Positions 7,754 through 18,549 of a stretch of DNA of 64,000 nt are shown piece by piece. The stretch covers positions 124,001-188,000 of the forward strand of contig JADJCV010000004.1 of the NCBI GenBank assembly GCA_016703025.1, read 5' to 3'. Every line of letters starts with the position of its first letter. Positions within the stretch are counted from its first letter, which is position 1. This DNA comes from Candidatus Avedoeria danica. Its GTDB lineage: Bacteria > Chloroflexota > Anaerolineae > Epilineales > Epilineaceae. The position numbers and the translations under genes are program-made. The notes below the pieces were generated by a model. The model was not told where the DNA came from. It made no database searches and was given only the letters and a program-made list of their open reading frames with translations.

Positions 7754-10700
7754 CTACCTCACGTCCAACACCGCCAACCCCCCTTCGCCCAGCGCCACGA
7801 CCACCCGCGGCCCCACGACGCTCAGCATGGATGGCACGTACGGGAAGCCGGTCGCCGCCGTCCATTGCCCCGTCAGCGCCGGCCGCGCCGGATCGGTCGC
7901 ATCGATGACGGCCGCGGAGAGCGTACCGCCCGGCGGCTCGGCCAGCGGCCCGCCGATGATGCGCTGGCCGACGACGTACAGGCGGCTGCCGTCGATTTTC
8001 ATGTCGGCGACGGTGCCCATGTCGAGGCCGGCCGCGCCGATGACCCGTGGGGCGGCCATGTTCTGCACGTCGACCGCCCAGACCGCCGCCCGGTCGCGGC
8101 CGCTGCCCAGCCACGCGGCGTGGATCGAATCGACGGCGATGAAGGCCGTCCGACCATCCGCGCTGAGCGCCACCGCGGTGACGACGCCCGGCGTCGACAG
8201 ATGGCCGCTTTCGCGCGGCGACGCCGGGTTGCGCGCGTTGATCAGCGTCAGGCCGGCCGTGCCGTCGGCCACGTACACCCGTCCGTCGCGCACCGCCAGG
8301 CCGCGCGGCTGGCCGGGCGTCTCGACCCGCCCCGCCCGAATCGGGATGCTGCGCGGATCGCTGACGTCGAAGACGGTGAAGCCCGCGTTCCGTTCGGCGA
8401 CCCATGCGAACCCGTCGGCCAGGACGACGCGCCGGGCCGTCGGGCTGGCGCGCAGGCCGTCCAGCGCCGTCCCGGTGCTCGCATCGAGCGGTTCGGCCAC
8501 GGGCGCGACGAGCTCGCCCAGCACCTGCAGCGTGCGGAGCGGCGTGAGCCCTCCGACGATCACGCCCATCTCACCGCGCATCGCCAGGTCGGTCGGCGGT
8601 AGCGGCAGCGAGATGTCCTTGAACCCGAAGGCGGTGCCGAGCGCCGGCTCGCCGTCCGACGGGCGCGTGCGCACCGGGCCGATGCCCCCGTTCACGGTCG
8701 TGGCGAAGGCCAGGCCGGTGCCGGGCGGCCCGGCGGCGACGGCGGCACTGAAGCCGAGCCCGGCCACCACGCCCTCGAAGACCGAGCCCTCACCCTCCGT
8801 GAAGTCGCCGTTCAGGGGGTCGAAGAGCGGCATCTTGGCGGCCGCGACGCTGCCGAGCATGCCGCCGGCGAACAGGAGCACCCCGTTGCCGGCCGCCATC
8901 GCGCGGCCGAGGCCGACGGCGTCGACGTAGGGCAGTTGGTCGAAATTGAAGGCATTCGGGCTGTCCTCGACGACGAACATCTGCAGCACCTCGCCCTGCC
9001 GCGACCCCACCCAGACGTTCGAGCCGACGGCCGCCACGAACGCCGGCTCGCCGCCGTTGAACCCGACCGACGTCTCGCCGACGAACCGTGGGTCGCGGCC
9101 CGACACATCGATCACGGTGAGGCCGCCTGCCGTGAGGACGAAGGCGCGATCGCGGGCCGCGGCGACGCCCCCGACCCCGGTCGCCACCGCCAGCCCGTCC
9201 GTGGTGCCGCCGGGTGCCGGTTGATCCGGCCGATCGAGGAGGACGAGCAGCACGGCCGATTCATCCGCCCGCGACAGCTGGACCACCGCCCGCCGTCCGG
9301 TGATCGCGACGCCGACGGGGCGCACGTCGCCGAGGTCGAGCCGCGTCGACTGCGGTACGGCGGCATTGCGCGCATCCACGGTCACCAGATACCCGCCCGA
9401 GTCCGTCGAGCCGACGACGGCGAACCAGCCGGCGGTGTCGTTGCTGCCCGCCGTGACGTCGATGGCACCGGGCGGCACGGCCACGCGCGCCGCCAGCCGC
9501 GGCCGGGACGGATCGGTGACGTCGAGCAGCCGCAGCCCCGTCCCGTCGCCGGCGGGAATCGCACGTGCTGCCGGGCCCGGGTCGCTGCCCCCGCCCGCGG
9601 TGATGCCGAACACCCCGAAATCCGTCACCACCGGCTCGAGGGCCCGCGGCGGGCCGACGAGCGCGGCCAGCCGGCCACGGGTGACCGCCAAGGCGATGAT
9701 CCGCTCGCCGACCGTGGCCGATCCGAGGGGCTCGGGCCCCTCGCCCCGCCGCCGGTCGCTGCCCCGCAAGCGGTACGACGCCACCCGTGCCCCTGACGCG
9801 ACATAACCGATATCGACGTCCGCCGCGGCCGAAGCGGCCACGCCGCCGAGGGTTGCGGCCAAGGAGAGCACCACGGCGGGCTTCGCCCCGGTCAGCCCGT
9901 TCGTGACGAGCGGCAGGAAGACGCGGTGGGCGCGGGCGGGGGTCGGGCGGAGCGGCGGTGCGGGCGGTGCGGGTGGGGGCGGGCCGCGCGGGCGCCTCCG
10001 TTGGCGCCGCGGTCGGCGCAACGTCCGCGCGGCGCTGCCAGCGCGTCAGGCCGTACGAGCCGGCCGCCACGAGGACGCCGCCGGCGTGGACCGGGTCGGC
10101 CGCAACGTCCAGTGCGTCCGCCGGCGCCGTCCACGTGCCGACGATGCCGCCCCCGCCGGCCAGCGGGGCATCCACCGCGACCAAGCGGTCGCCGGGCATG
10201 TGGCCGAACTCCGGGTCGAGACGGGCAAGCCGCACGATCGCCCTGCCGCCGACGTCCACGACGTCAAGCCCCGTGACGTCCGCGAAGCGTGCGATGCGGC
10301 GCGGAATGTCCGGCCGCGTGTCGAACGCGAAGAGGCCGCCCAGCGGGTCGACGAGCCAGGCGCGCCCGTCCCCGACCGCGAGGCGGGGTGCGACGAACCG
10401 GGCGTCCTCGCTGTCGAACAGCGTCTGGCCGAGCGGACGAGGTTGCATCGGATCGGACAGGTCGAACGTGAAGAGCCGGTCGCTGCCGGCCACGAGCAGC
10501 CGGTGGCCGACGGCAGCGACGTCGACGATCACGGGTGTGGACGGGGACAACGCGCTGACGGTCCGGATGTGGGCCGGATCGCGGGCGTCCATGACGTGCA
10601 CGGCGCTGCCCGGGCCGACGACCGCGAGCCACCCCGGCCCGGCCGCGGGCGGCATGCCGGTTTGGACTTCGGTGATGTAGCCGATCGTCTGCGGCGCGCT

Positions 10701-12146
10701 GATGACGGTTGTGCTGACGATCCGCACGCCGCCGTTGCCTTCGACGATGTACAGCCGATCGCCGGCGGCGGTGATCCCTTGGACGTGCGTGAGCCCGGCG
10801 AGCGAACCGACCGGCGCGCTGGTGGCCACATCGACGATCGCCAGCCGTTGTCGGGCGGTCGCGCCGCGCGGATCGCCCTCGATGACGAACGCATGGCCGC
10901 CGACGGCGGTGGCGAGGATCGCGCCGCCGGACATCACCTCGCCGACGGCGGTGATCGAGGCGGGCTGGCGATGTTCGAGCACCGTGCAGCCGCCGAGCGC
11001 GGACGACAGCACGAGCCACGGCGTGTCGGAGGTGATCGGACCGAGGACGATGTCGGTCGGGCCGACGAACGTGGCCGTCGCGTGCCGGCCGAGCCGGCGC
11101 GGCGAGGCAAGCGTCGAGACGTCGAACAGGTCGATGTCGTGGAAGACCGCACGCGGCTGCGGATCGTCCAACACGTTCGGCGTGACGAGCGCCGCGAGCG
11201 TCCGGGCGCCGGCCGACCGCACATCGACCGCCGACACGATCCGATCGATGCGTGCCGCGACGTTGGGACGGTCCAGCCGCGCGAGATCGATCACGGCCGC
11301 ACCCGCCGAGCCGCCGGCCACGGCCACGCTCCCGGCCGCCGCCACATCCACGAACGCGCCAGCCGGGCCGCCGAGCTTGAGCCAGCTCCGGACGGCCGGC
11401 TCGTCGGAAATCCGCACGTCGACGACGATCAGCCTGTTGCCGGCGTCCGGCCCTGCCGGCACCGAGCCGAGCACGAGGACCGTGCCGTCCAGCGCCGCCA
11501 CGGCCCGCGCCTCGACGCCCAGCGGCAGCCAGCCGGCGTCGCGCGGCCGATATGGATCGGCGGCATCGACGACGAGCAGTCCGCCGCCGCCGACGGCGAA
11601 CGCGATCAAGCCGTCGGCCACGGTGCTGACCGCCTGGATGGGTGGGCTGCCGGCGTCGGCGCAGGCTGCCGCGGATGCGCGGGGGCGCGGCGGGCGCATG
11701 GCGAGGGCGCCGTCGACCGCGGGGCGAGGGAGGCACAGGCGCGCCGCAATCTGAGGCGCGGTGCGGTCATCCAGGTCGATGACGGCCAGGCCCGCCCCGC
11801 CGAGCGCTGCGAACGCCGCTCGGCCGCCGGCCGTCAGGTCGAGCGGCGAGGCGGGCAACAGCCCGGTGCGGCCGACGATGTGCGGCGCCGTGCGGTCCGT
11901 CACGTCGAGGACGACCACCCGTGATCCGATGCCGGCCGCCACGGCACCGTCGTCGAGTGCGGCGACGGTCTCGGCGGTTCCGCCCGCGGCATCGATGAGC
12001 ACGACGTCGCCGGCCGAGGGGTCTTGGGCGGCGGACCGCCCGGCGGGGAAGGCGCCGGCACCCAGGGCGAGGCCGACGGCGAGGGCCGCGGCGCCGAGGC
12101 GTGGGCTGAGGCGGCAGGCGGGGTTCGACGGCGGGATGCGGCTCAT
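7754..12146 (-). CDS. Giant secreted LVIVD-repeat beta-propeller protein, frameshifted
   Basis: About 1463 residues after repair. The ATG at 12146 has an AAGGAG site upstream and begins a signal peptide (residues 1-41, ending AGRSAAQ). The rest is a series of LVIVD repeats, recognisable as VVVLDVTDRTAPHIVG, GLAVIDLDDRTAPQIA, LRLLDVTDPSRPRLAA, LTVIDVSGRDPRFVG and AVIDATDPARPALTG. These should form one or more extracellular beta-propellers. Between two repeat blocks lies a Pro/Thr/Ala linker followed by HRVFLPLVTNG. The frame shifts inside this GC-rich linker (about 9932-9990). The length is consistent with one extra base or two missing. LVIVD proteins are usually surface proteins without known enzymatic activity. 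The gene is divergent from the CRTAC1/TPR pair. Confidence 0.8.
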
Positions 12147-12363
12147 GGCACGTCTGCTCCTTGGCTGCGGCGATGTCGTGCGCAACCATACCACGGCACG
12201 CAGCGCGGACAACCCGTGAAAACCGCCGCACCGCCGCCGCGCAGCCGACGATCCGGCCCGATCGAGCGCATGATAAAATGATCAGCCCCGCCCGCCAGAC
12301 AGGCCGGCGGCACGACGACACCGTCCGCCCGGCGGACGACGCCGAAGGCTCGAAGAGGCTGCC
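12147..12363. promoter_or_regulatory. Divergent spacer between LVIVD and CRTAC1 genes
   Basis: No gene is present in this 217-bp divergent spacer. A TAAAAT element at 12274-12279 on the + strand is a possible -10 box for the CRTAC1 gene, without a clear -35. On the minus strand TATGGT about 40 nt before the LVIVD start is a weaker candidate. Confidence 0.35.
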
Positions 12364-14148
12364 GTGATCCGTTTTCCGAGGTGGCTCGCCGTGGCGCTCA
12401 TCCTCACCGCCGCGCTCGCTCCCGTTGCGTGCGGCGGAGCGCCGGGCGCTGCCGTGCCGACGCCGAGCGGCGTGTCGCCGTTCGGATCGACGCCGATCCC
12501 CGCCGCGAGCGACGGCTCGGCCGACGGCGCCGCCGCGTCCGACGTGCCGACCGCGGCGCGTTTCACCGCCGTCCAAGCGGCCTCCGGGCTGCACTTCCGA
12601 CACGTCAACGGCGGCAGCGGCCAGAAGTACATGGTCGAGACGATGGGCGCCGGCGGCGGCCTGCTGGACGTCGACAACGATGGTGACCTGGACGCCTATC
12701 TGGTCCAGAGCGGGCCGCTGCCGGGTTACGCCGACGCGACGCCGCTGCCGAACGAGCTGTTCCTGAACGACGGCACGGGCCGGTTCACGAACGCCACGGC
12801 CACGAGCGGTGCCGGCAACACCGGCTACGGCATGGGCACATGCTTCGGCGACGTGCACAACGACGGCTGGGTGGACATCTATGTCGCCAACTTCGGCCCC
12901 GACGCGCTCCTGATGAACAACGGCGACGGGACGTTCACCGACGGCACGACGGCCGCCGGTGTGGCGAACACGTTGTGGGCGTCGAGCTGCGCGATGGCGG
13001 ACTACGACCGGGACGGCTGGCTCGACATCTTCGTCGTCAACTACGTCGACCACAGCCTGGCGAACCACAAGCGCTGCGGGCCGGCCGAGACGCCGATGTA
13101 TTGCCATCCGGACGTCTACAACGGGGCCCAGGATGTGCTCTACCACAACAACGGCGATGGAACGTTCGAAAACGTTGCGGTTTCGGCGGGCGTGGCGGAC
13201 GACGACCCGTCGCAGGGCAAGGGCCTGGGCGTCATGTGGCTCGACCACGACGACGACGGGTGGATGGACGTGTTCGTGGCCAACGACTCGACGCGCCAGT
13301 TCCTGTACCACAACAAGGGCGACGGCACGTTCGCCGAGGTCGGTGTCGAGCAGGGGGTGGCGTTCGATGCCGAGGGGAAGACCGAGGCCGGGATGGGGAT
13401 CGCCGTGGGCGACATCGACAACGATGCGCGGCTCGACCTCTTCCTCACGACGCTCGACGTCGAGAGCAGCACGCTCTACCACAACGGGTCCGGCGGCTGG
13501 TTCGAGGACCTCACGGACGTGTACGGGCTCGGCGTCGATCCGCAGTCGCGCGTCGGCTTCGGCACGACGTTCCTCGACGCCGAGAACGACGGCGACCTCG
13601 ACCTCTTCATCACGAACGGCCACATCATCGACAACATCCAGCTGACGAGCCCGCGGCTGACGTACGAGCAGACGGACCAGCTCTTCCTGAACGGCGGCGA
13701 CGGCCACTTCACGGACGTCTCCGCCCAAGCCGGTGACCCGTTCGGCGTGCCCGGCGTCGGTCGATCCGCCGTTGCGGGCGACCTCGACGGCGACGCCGAC
13801 CTCGATCTCCTCGTCACCCACAACAACCGCGACGCCGTCGTGCTCCGCAACGACGCGAGCCCGCGCGGCCACGCCGTCGCCCTCGACCTGCGCAGCCGGT
13901 TCGGCGGCCGTCCGGCGATCGGCGCGCGGGCGACGGTTCGTGCCGGCACGCGCGCTTGGGTGGCCGAGCTGGCCGCCGGCGGGAGCTACCAGGGGCAGGG
14001 CAGTTCCGTGCTGCACGTCGGCATTGGCGATGCGGCGGCGGTCGACGAGATCGTCGTCCGCTGGCCCGAGGGATCCAGCCAGACGGTGGCGGGCGCCGAT
14101 GTGCGCATCGACGCGGTGACGCGCATCGAGCAGGCCGGGGCACGATGA
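12364..14148 (+). CDS. CRTAC1/ASPIC-UnbV lipoprotein with FG-GAP (VCBS) repeats
   Basis: A 594-residue predicted lipoprotein. The GTG start follows an AGAGG site, and the signal ends LAPVACGGAP. Seven or so FG-GAP/VCBS blades follow, each with the calcium-loop pattern seen in DVDNDGDLDAYLV, DVHNDGWVDIYVANF, DYDRDGWLDIFVVN, DIDNDARLDLFL and DLDGDADLDLLV. The C-terminal 90 residues are an ASPIC/UnbV domain (GARATVRAG, then HVGIGDAAAVDEIVVRWPEG). This architecture is the CRTAC1 family. Its blades probably form a calcium-bound extracellular propeller; the precise role is unknown. The stop overlaps the start of a TPR lipoprotein gene, a pairing common for this family, so the two probably act together at the surface. 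Confidence 0.9.
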   Translation: MIRFPRWLAVALILTAALAPVACGGAPGAAVPTPSGVSPFGSTPIPAASDGSADGAAASDVPTAARFTAVQAASGLHFRHVNGGSGQKYMVETMGAGGGLLDVDNDGDLDAYLVQSGPLPGYADATPLPNELFLNDGTGRFTNATATSGAGNTGYGMGTCFGDVHNDGWVDIYVANFGPDALLMNNGDGTFTDGTTAAGVANTLWASSCAMADYDRDGWLDIFVVNYVDHSLANHKRCGPAETPMYCHPDVYNGAQDVLYHNNGDGTFENVAVSAGVADDDPSQGKGLGVMWLDHDDDGWMDVFVANDSTRQFLYHNKGDGTFAEVGVEQGVAFDAEGKTEAGMGIAVGDIDNDARLDLFLTTLDVESSTLYHNGSGGWFEDLTDVYGLGVDPQSRVGFGTTFLDAENDGDLDLFITNGHIIDNIQLTSPRLTYEQTDQLFLNGGDGHFTDVSAQAGDPFGVPGVGRSAVAGDLDGDADLDLLVTHNNRDAVVLRNDASPRGHAVALDLRSRFGGRPAIGARATVRAGTRAWVAELAAGGSYQGQGSSVLHVGIGDAAAVDEIVVRWPEGSSQTVAGADVRIDAVTRIEQAGAR

Positions 14149-15734
14149 GCGCAGCCGCCGAACGCGGACGGGCGAAGGGCCTTGCGGCGACCACCGCCAC
14201 CGGGACCACCGCTCGGACGCGCTCCGTGCGCACGATGGCGGCGGTGAGGATCGCGGCCGCTCTCTTCGCCACCCTCGCGACCGCCGGCTGCGGCGCCGGC
14301 GTCGGCACGCCGGCCGTCCGGGGCGAGCCGGCCACCCCGAGCGCCGCGGCGCTCGAGTCGCTTCGCCAGCTCGACACACTGGTCGATGCCGGCAAGCTGG
14401 ACGAAGCCGTGACGCTGGCGGGCGGCTTGGTCGAGCGCGAGCCGAACGCGGTCGAGATTCGGCTGGCGCACGGCCTCGTCCTCGGCCAGCGGGACGGCTT
14501 CGCGGCCGCGGTGCCGGTGCTCCTTGGCGCGCTGGCGGTGGACGAGCGCCACGTCCCGACGCTGACGGCGCTGGCCCGCGGCTACGACGAGGACGGCGAC
14601 ACGGCCAACGCGCTGACGTACGCGCGGCGCATCCTGGCCGTCGATGCCCGGAACGGCTACGGCGCGGCGCTCGTCGGCCGGGCGCTCATGGAGGGCGGCG
14701 ACTACGACGGGGCGCTGGAGGTGCTGACGCGGGCCCAGGGAAGCGGCATGGCGGACGTGTTCAGCTTGATGGGCCGAGCGTACGCGCGCAAGGGCGAGGC
14801 GCCCAAGGCCGAACAGTCGTTCCGACGGGCGCTCGATCTTGACCCGCGCTCGCTGGAGGCGACGCTGAACCTTGGCCAGTTGCTGGTGCGCGACGGGCGG
14901 ACGGCGGAGGGCCAGCTACTGCTCGATCGCCACAAGGCCCTCTCGGCGGATGCCGATGCCGCACAGTTCGCGGAGCAGTCGAGCCAGGTGTCCGGTGCCG
15001 GATCACAGAACTTCCTCGTGCTGGGTGAGGCGCGCCGCACGCAAGGCGATCTGGCCGGCGCCGCGGACGCGTTCGAGCGCGCCGCGGCACGCGACCCGAG
15101 CGACGCGCGCCCGCTGATCGGGCTGGCGACGGTGGCGATGGACCGCCGCGCCCATGACGAGGCGCTCGAGTTCGCGCGCCGGGCCGTCGCGCTTGACGGC
15201 CAGTTGCCGCTGGCGCACCTCCTGTACGGTGTGGAACTCGTCCGGGCCGGCGAGGTGGAAGCGGCGGAGGCGGCGCTCGACCGATCGCGACGGCTCGCAC
15301 CGTGGCAGGCGCGCGAGTGGGACATGGTCGGCCAAGCGCTCGTCGACATCGACGAGCTCGACGATGCGATCCGGGCATACGACGAGGCGCGCAAGCTGGC
15401 CCCGACGGACGACGTGATCGCCCTTCGGCTCGGCTACCTGCACTACGCCCTCGGCGACTTCGCCGGCGCCCGCGACGAGCTGCGCGCCGCGTCCGAGCGG
15501 TCCGTGGACAACGGCGACCTTGTGCTCGCCCTGGCGCTGGCGCTCGACCGGCTGGGCGATCCAGGAGTCGATGCGGCGCTGGACGAGGCGGTGGCGCGGT
15601 ATGCCCGCCAGCGGGTCGGTACGCCCCAGGAGCGCGTCGCCACGTTCCGCATCTTCGAAGGCGGCGACGCGACGCTCGCTCGCTTCCTCGAGCGCTCGCG
15701 GGCCGCAGGAGCGGGCGCGACGGCGGCGCCCTGA
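14145..15734 (+). CDS. TPR-repeat lipoprotein
   Basis: The gene starts within the CRTAC1 stop (ATGA) and encodes 529 residues. An internal ATG about 30 codons in would give a cleaner lipoprotein signal (MAAVRIAAALFATLATAGCG), so the true start is uncertain. The remainder is nearly all tetratricopeptide repeats, at least nine, with typical A/G-Y-x-R-A-L-x-LDP spacing, for example AEQSFRRALDLDPRSLEATL, AADAFERAAARDPSDARPLI and AIRAYDEARKLAPTDDV. No enzymatic domain is seen. TPR arrays mediate protein-protein contacts; with the adjacent CRTAC1 propeller a joint extracytoplasmic scaffold or assembly role is plausible. That is inference. Confidence 0.85.
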   Translation: MSAAAERGRAKGLAATTATGTTARTRSVRTMAAVRIAAALFATLATAGCGAGVGTPAVRGEPATPSAAALESLRQLDTLVDAGKLDEAVTLAGGLVEREPNAVEIRLAHGLVLGQRDGFAAAVPVLLGALAVDERHVPTLTALARGYDEDGDTANALTYARRILAVDARNGYGAALVGRALMEGGDYDGALEVLTRAQGSGMADVFSLMGRAYARKGEAPKAEQSFRRALDLDPRSLEATLNLGQLLVRDGRTAEGQLLLDRHKALSADADAAQFAEQSSQVSGAGSQNFLVLGEARRTQGDLAGAADAFERAAARDPSDARPLIGLATVAMDRRAHDEALEFARRAVALDGQLPLAHLLYGVELVRAGEVEAAEAALDRSRRLAPWQAREWDMVGQALVDIDELDDAIRAYDEARKLAPTDDVIALRLGYLHYALGDFAGARDELRAASERSVDNGDLVLALALALDRLGDPGVDAALDEAVARYARQRVGTPQERVATFRIFEGGDATLARFLERSRAAGAGATAAP

Positions 15735-15843
15735 GCGTTTGCGCCTTAGGCGATCCGCCGCGCATGTGTCAGAATCGCCCCTTCATCGCCCGTCGCCCCC
15801 AAAGCGGTTCCGCCGTCCCCCACCTGCCGAGCGGCTTATCTCG

Positions 15844-17088
15844 ATGGACCCCTCCTCCCTGCCGCCGCACCCGTCCGGTGCGCGCGTGCCGCCAAGAATC
15901 GCTGCCGCCTGGCGCAGGCGCCACCCATACGTGGTGGCGTATGCCGTGCTCGTCGTGCTCGTGCCGCTCGGCGCCTGGCTGTGGCGGACGCCGAGCGCCC
16001 GTTCCGGCGGCACGGGCGGCGAGGCGACGGTCGTGGCGCGGCACGGGACGTCGGAGGGCGGTGGCATCGACGCGCCGCAGGGCGACCGCGACGGCGCATC
16101 CGGCGGAACGCCCGCCGGCCCGAGCGCGACGCCGTCCATCACCCCGACGCCCTCGATCTCGCCCACGCCGTCCGATACGCCGACGCCGACGCTCTCGCCC
16201 ACGCCGACGGACACGCCGTCGCCGACGCTTTCACCGACGCCGTCCGTCGAGGACATGGTGCCGATCGTGCCCGGGATCGACCAGACGATGAAGGACCGGC
16301 TGCGGGGCATCGTCGGCACGGGGCAGGGCATGGGGCGGCGGGCCGACGTCCTGATGAAGGTCGGCGACAGCCTGACCGACAACACGTACTTCCTGGGGCA
16401 ATCGGGTTGCGGCTGGACGGCGCTTGACGCGTACGCGGACCTGCAGCCGGTGATCGACCACTTCCGCGCCGGCGCGCTGGCGCCCGAGCTCGAGACGAGC
16501 GGCTGCGCGGCGAACAGCCTCACGCGCATCAGCTGGGCGGCGAACTCGGGCTGGACGGCCGCGGCCGTCTTCGGGACGTACAAGGAGCCGCGCGCCGAGT
16601 GTCCGCCGCCGGACGATTACGCGCTGGCGTGCGAGCTGAGGCTCATCCAGCCCGGCGTGGCCGTCATCCTGTTCGGAACGAACGATGCCCAGAACGACAT
16701 CGACGTCCGCTATTACGAAAGCACGCTGCGCCGGATCGTCGACGAGCTTGCGGCCAAGGGCGTCGTACCGCTGCTCACGACGATCCCGCCGCGCCTCGAC
16801 CGGCCGAACGCGCACGCGCGGATCACGTGGTACAACCAGGCCGTCGTCCGGGTGGCGCAGGGGAGCCAGGTGCCGCTGATCAACCTCTGGCGCGCGCTCT
16901 GGTCGCCGGACGTCGTGAACGCCGGGATGGCCGGCGACGGGATCCACCTGAACACGTTCGGCGGGGGGCCGTCGAACTTCACGCCCGCTGGGCTGCGGTT
17001 CGGCGTGAACCAGCGCAACCTCATCACGCTCCAGGCGCTCGCGCGACTCAAACGCGTCGTGTTCGACGATGGGCCGCCCGAACCATGA
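15844..17088 (+). CDS. Membrane-anchored SGNH/GDSL-type hydrolase
   Basis: 414 residues. A transmembrane segment lies near residues 30-48 (VVAYAVLVVLVPLGAWLW). A Ser/Thr/Pro linker runs to about 135, and an SGNH domain follows. The nucleophile block is KVGDSLTDN (S176); block III is ILFGTNDAQND; the C-terminal DxxH is DGIHLN (D365, H368). The orientation implies an extracytoplasmic catalytic domain. It precedes an MBOAT acyltransferase and a second SGNH protein, the arrangement seen in polysaccharide or peptidoglycan O-acetylation systems, where an MBOAT channel passes acetyl to an SGNH partner. Acyltransferase and esterase activity cannot be told apart from sequence. Confidence 0.85.
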   Translation: MDPSSLPPHPSGARVPPRIAAAWRRRHPYVVAYAVLVVLVPLGAWLWRTPSARSGGTGGEATVVARHGTSEGGGIDAPQGDRDGASGGTPAGPSATPSITPTPSISPTPSDTPTPTLSPTPTDTPSPTLSPTPSVEDMVPIVPGIDQTMKDRLRGIVGTGQGMGRRADVLMKVGDSLTDNTYFLGQSGCGWTALDAYADLQPVIDHFRAGALAPELETSGCAANSLTRISWAANSGWTAAAVFGTYKEPRAECPPPDDYALACELRLIQPGVAVILFGTNDAQNDIDVRYYESTLRRIVDELAAKGVVPLLTTIPPRLDRPNAHARITWYNQAVVRVAQGSQVPLINLWRALWSPDVVNAGMAGDGIHLNTFGGGPSNFTPAGLRFGVNQRNLITLQALARLKRVVFDDGPPEP

Positions 17089-17109
17089 TGACGCGAGGCT
17101 GAGGGCGCC

Positions 17110-18549
17110 GTGCTCTTCCCGACGCTGACGTTCGCCGTGTTCTTCGTGCTGGTCTTCCCGATCAGTTGGGCGCTGCGCCCCCATCGCCAGCGCTGGCAGT
17201 GGTTCATGATCGCGGCCAGCTACCTGTTCTACGGCTGGTGGGATCCGCGCTTCGTCGCCCTGATCGCACTCTCGGCCGCCGCCAACGCCGTGTTCGGCCG
17301 CCGGATCCACGCCGCCGCGGGTGGGCGGCGGCGGGCGTGGCTGTGGCTGGCCGTCTCGTTCAACCTCGCGCTCCTGGGCTGGTTCAAGTACTACGGCTTC
17401 TTCGCGCGCGAGGTCAACGGCGTGCTCGTCGACCTCGGCTTCGATGGCGGCATGCGGCTGTTGGACATCGCGCTGCCCGTCGGGATCTCGTTCTTCACGT
17501 TCCATGCCATCAGCTACGTGGTGGACATCGGCCGCGGCAAGCTCGAGCCCGTCGGGTTCGCCGAGTACGCCGTCTACGCCGCGTTCTTCCCGCACCTCGT
17601 CGCCGGGCCGATCGTGCGCGCCAGCGAGTTCCTGCCGCAGCTGTTCGTCCCGCGCGCCCTCACGCGCGCCGACGTGACGCGGGCCGGGGCGCTGATCGCG
17701 GGCGGGATGTTCAAGAAGGTCTTCGTCAGCACGTTTGTCGCCGCCGCCATCGTCGATCCCGTCTTCAGCGTGCCCGATCGCTACGGCTCGTTCGACGTCC
17801 TCATCGCGATCTACGGCTACGCCGTGCAGATCTATGCCGACTTCAGCGCGTACACGGACATCGCCATCGGCGTCGCGCTCCTTCTCGGCATCTCGTTCCC
17901 GCAGAACTTCGACCGGCCGTACGCCGCCGCCAGCATCCAGGACTTCTGGCGCCGCTGGCACATGACGCTCTCGCGCTGGCTGCGCGACTACCTCTACATC
18001 CCGCTCGGCGGCAGCCGCAAGGGGCGCGTCCGGACGTACGTCAACCTGCTGCTGACGATGACGCTCGGCGGGTTGTGGCACGGCGCGAGCTTGACGTTCG
18101 TGGCGTGGGGGGCGTTGCACGGGGCGGGGCTGGCGGTGGAGCGGTTGGTGGCGGGTGCATCCGGGGCGGTCCGTGGTGTCGGTGGCGGCGGCGATGTCGC
18201 GTCGGCGTCGCGCCCCGTTCGCCTATGGCTCGGCCGGCTGATCACGTTCCACTTCGTGTGCGCCGGCTGGGTCTTGTTCCGCGCACCGACGTTCGACGCG
18301 GCCGCCTTGATGTTCCGGCGCCTGTTCACGGCCGGCGGCGCGGTCGAGGTCGCCTCGGTCCCCGTCGTCGCCGTGATCGCGCTCGCCCTTGCCGCCCAGC
18401 TCGTCCCGCCGGGGGTCGGCCGCCGCGCCGCCGACGCGTTCGGCCGGTTGCCGCTCCTCGTCCAGGGCGCGGCCGTCGGTGCGGCGCTCTTCCTGGCGAT
18501 CGCCCTCGGGCCCGAGGGCGTGGCGCCGTTCATCTATTTCCAGTTCTGA
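17110..18549 (+). CDS. MBOAT-family O-acyltransferase (AlgI-like)
   Basis: 479 residues with ten or more hydrophobic segments. It begins MLFPTLTFAVFFVLVFP, the usual AlgI/PatA-type start. Family landmarks are FKYYGFF, LPVGISFFTFHAISYVVD, HLVAGPIVR, DFSAYTDIAIG, QDFWRRWHMTLSRWLRDYL and the conserved His of LGGLWHGAS (H324). These proteins move acyl groups, usually acetyl, across the cytoplasmic membrane to a polysaccharide or to an SGNH partner. The GTG start lies 21 bp after the first SGNH gene. The stop overlaps the start of the second (TGATG). The flanking SGNH genes make extracellular glycan acetylation the best guess; the glycan is not identifiable. Confidence 0.92.
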   Translation: MLFPTLTFAVFFVLVFPISWALRPHRQRWQWFMIAASYLFYGWWDPRFVALIALSAAANAVFGRRIHAAAGGRRRAWLWLAVSFNLALLGWFKYYGFFAREVNGVLVDLGFDGGMRLLDIALPVGISFFTFHAISYVVDIGRGKLEPVGFAEYAVYAAFFPHLVAGPIVRASEFLPQLFVPRALTRADVTRAGALIAGGMFKKVFVSTFVAAAIVDPVFSVPDRYGSFDVLIAIYGYAVQIYADFSAYTDIAIGVALLLGISFPQNFDRPYAAASIQDFWRRWHMTLSRWLRDYLYIPLGGSRKGRVRTYVNLLLTMTLGGLWHGASLTFVAWGALHGAGLAVERLVAGASGAVRGVGGGGDVASASRPVRLWLGRLITFHFVCAGWVLFRAPTFDAAALMFRRLFTAGGAVEVASVPVVAVIALALAAQLVPPGVGRRAADAFGRLPLLVQGAAVGAALFLAIALGPEGVAPFIYFQF

